From positions 1 through 14,398 of the forward strand of contig JBBDQV010000216.1 in NCBI GenBank assembly GCA_040905845.1: a stretch of 14,398 bases of DNA, written 5' to 3'. The position numbers were made by a program, and so were the translations under genes. This DNA comes from VGDP01 sp040905845 (lineage in GTDB: Bacteria > Pseudomonadota > Alphaproteobacteria > SP197). Of this stretch, positions 14,367 to 14,398 are shown one piece after another (within the stretch, counting starts at the first letter, position 1; every line of letters starts with the position of its first letter). The notes beneath the pieces were generated by a model. That model did not search any database and was not told the DNA's origin. It was given only the letters and a program-made list of their open reading frames with translations.

Positions 14367-14398
14367 TCAAGCGGCGAGTTGGAATTGGTTTCTGGCAT
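14356..14398. mobile_element. Possible insertion-sequence end interrupting the RHS gene (partial)
   Basis: RHS-like coding stops being recognisable just upstream of the YD repeats and an in-frame TGA appears (14369-14367). The edge sequence reads TGTCTGGTTTGTCAAGCGGC on plus. It begins with TG, as many IS ends do, and contains a perfect TTGACA on minus (14370-14365) pointing into the RHS fragment, as outward -35 boxes in IS ends do. Only 43 bases are visible, with no transposase, so this is a suspicion. Confidence 0.22.

Overview
The window comes from a GC-rich (roughly two-thirds G+C by eye) Gram-negative bacterium, most likely an alphaproteobacterium of Rhodospirillales type. The basis is the gene families: HspQ, IspE encoded directly behind a TPR lipoprotein, and a yjb/gfc-type exopolysaccharide export set. 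This placement is inference; no rRNA, tRNA or other taxonomic marker is present.

Layout. (1) 1-8052 is an exopolysaccharide/capsule export locus in three transcription units. On the minus strand a large multi-SLBB Wza-like export protein (6978-4126), a YjbH-family outer-membrane protein (4085-1617) and the GDP-mannose-forming bifunctional enzyme ManC (1488-64) read in that order and look like one operon. A YjbF/GfcB-family lipoprotein (7045-7680, plus) is divergent from it. A small YjbE/GfcA-like secreted protein with Asn and Thr-Gly-Gly repeats (8052-7792, minus) faces yjbF and has its own intrinsic terminator. No glycosyltransferase, flippase, polymerase or tyrosine kinase is present, so the polymer is made elsewhere; this locus supplies GDP-mannose and the exit path through the envelope. 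(2) 8208-11539 is ordinary chromosome: a TPR lipoprotein and ispE in a stop/start-abutting minus-strand pair, and hspQ divergent on plus. (3) 11540-14398 is an accessory RHS toxin locus on the minus strand. It holds the 3' part of an RHS/YD-repeat gene with a variable C-terminal toxin-like domain, two adjacent paralogous putative immunity genes of visibly lower GC, and a decayed RHS core fragment behind the second one. The RHS frame is closed by a stop 32 bases from the window edge, next to sequence that could be the end of an insertion element.

The most notable material is the RHS C-terminal domain with its duplicated small downstream genes, a candidate toxin-immunity module whose families I cannot name. 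The export locus is also unusual in gene order and in the repeat-rich small protein. No CRISPR array, tRNA or rRNA was seen.
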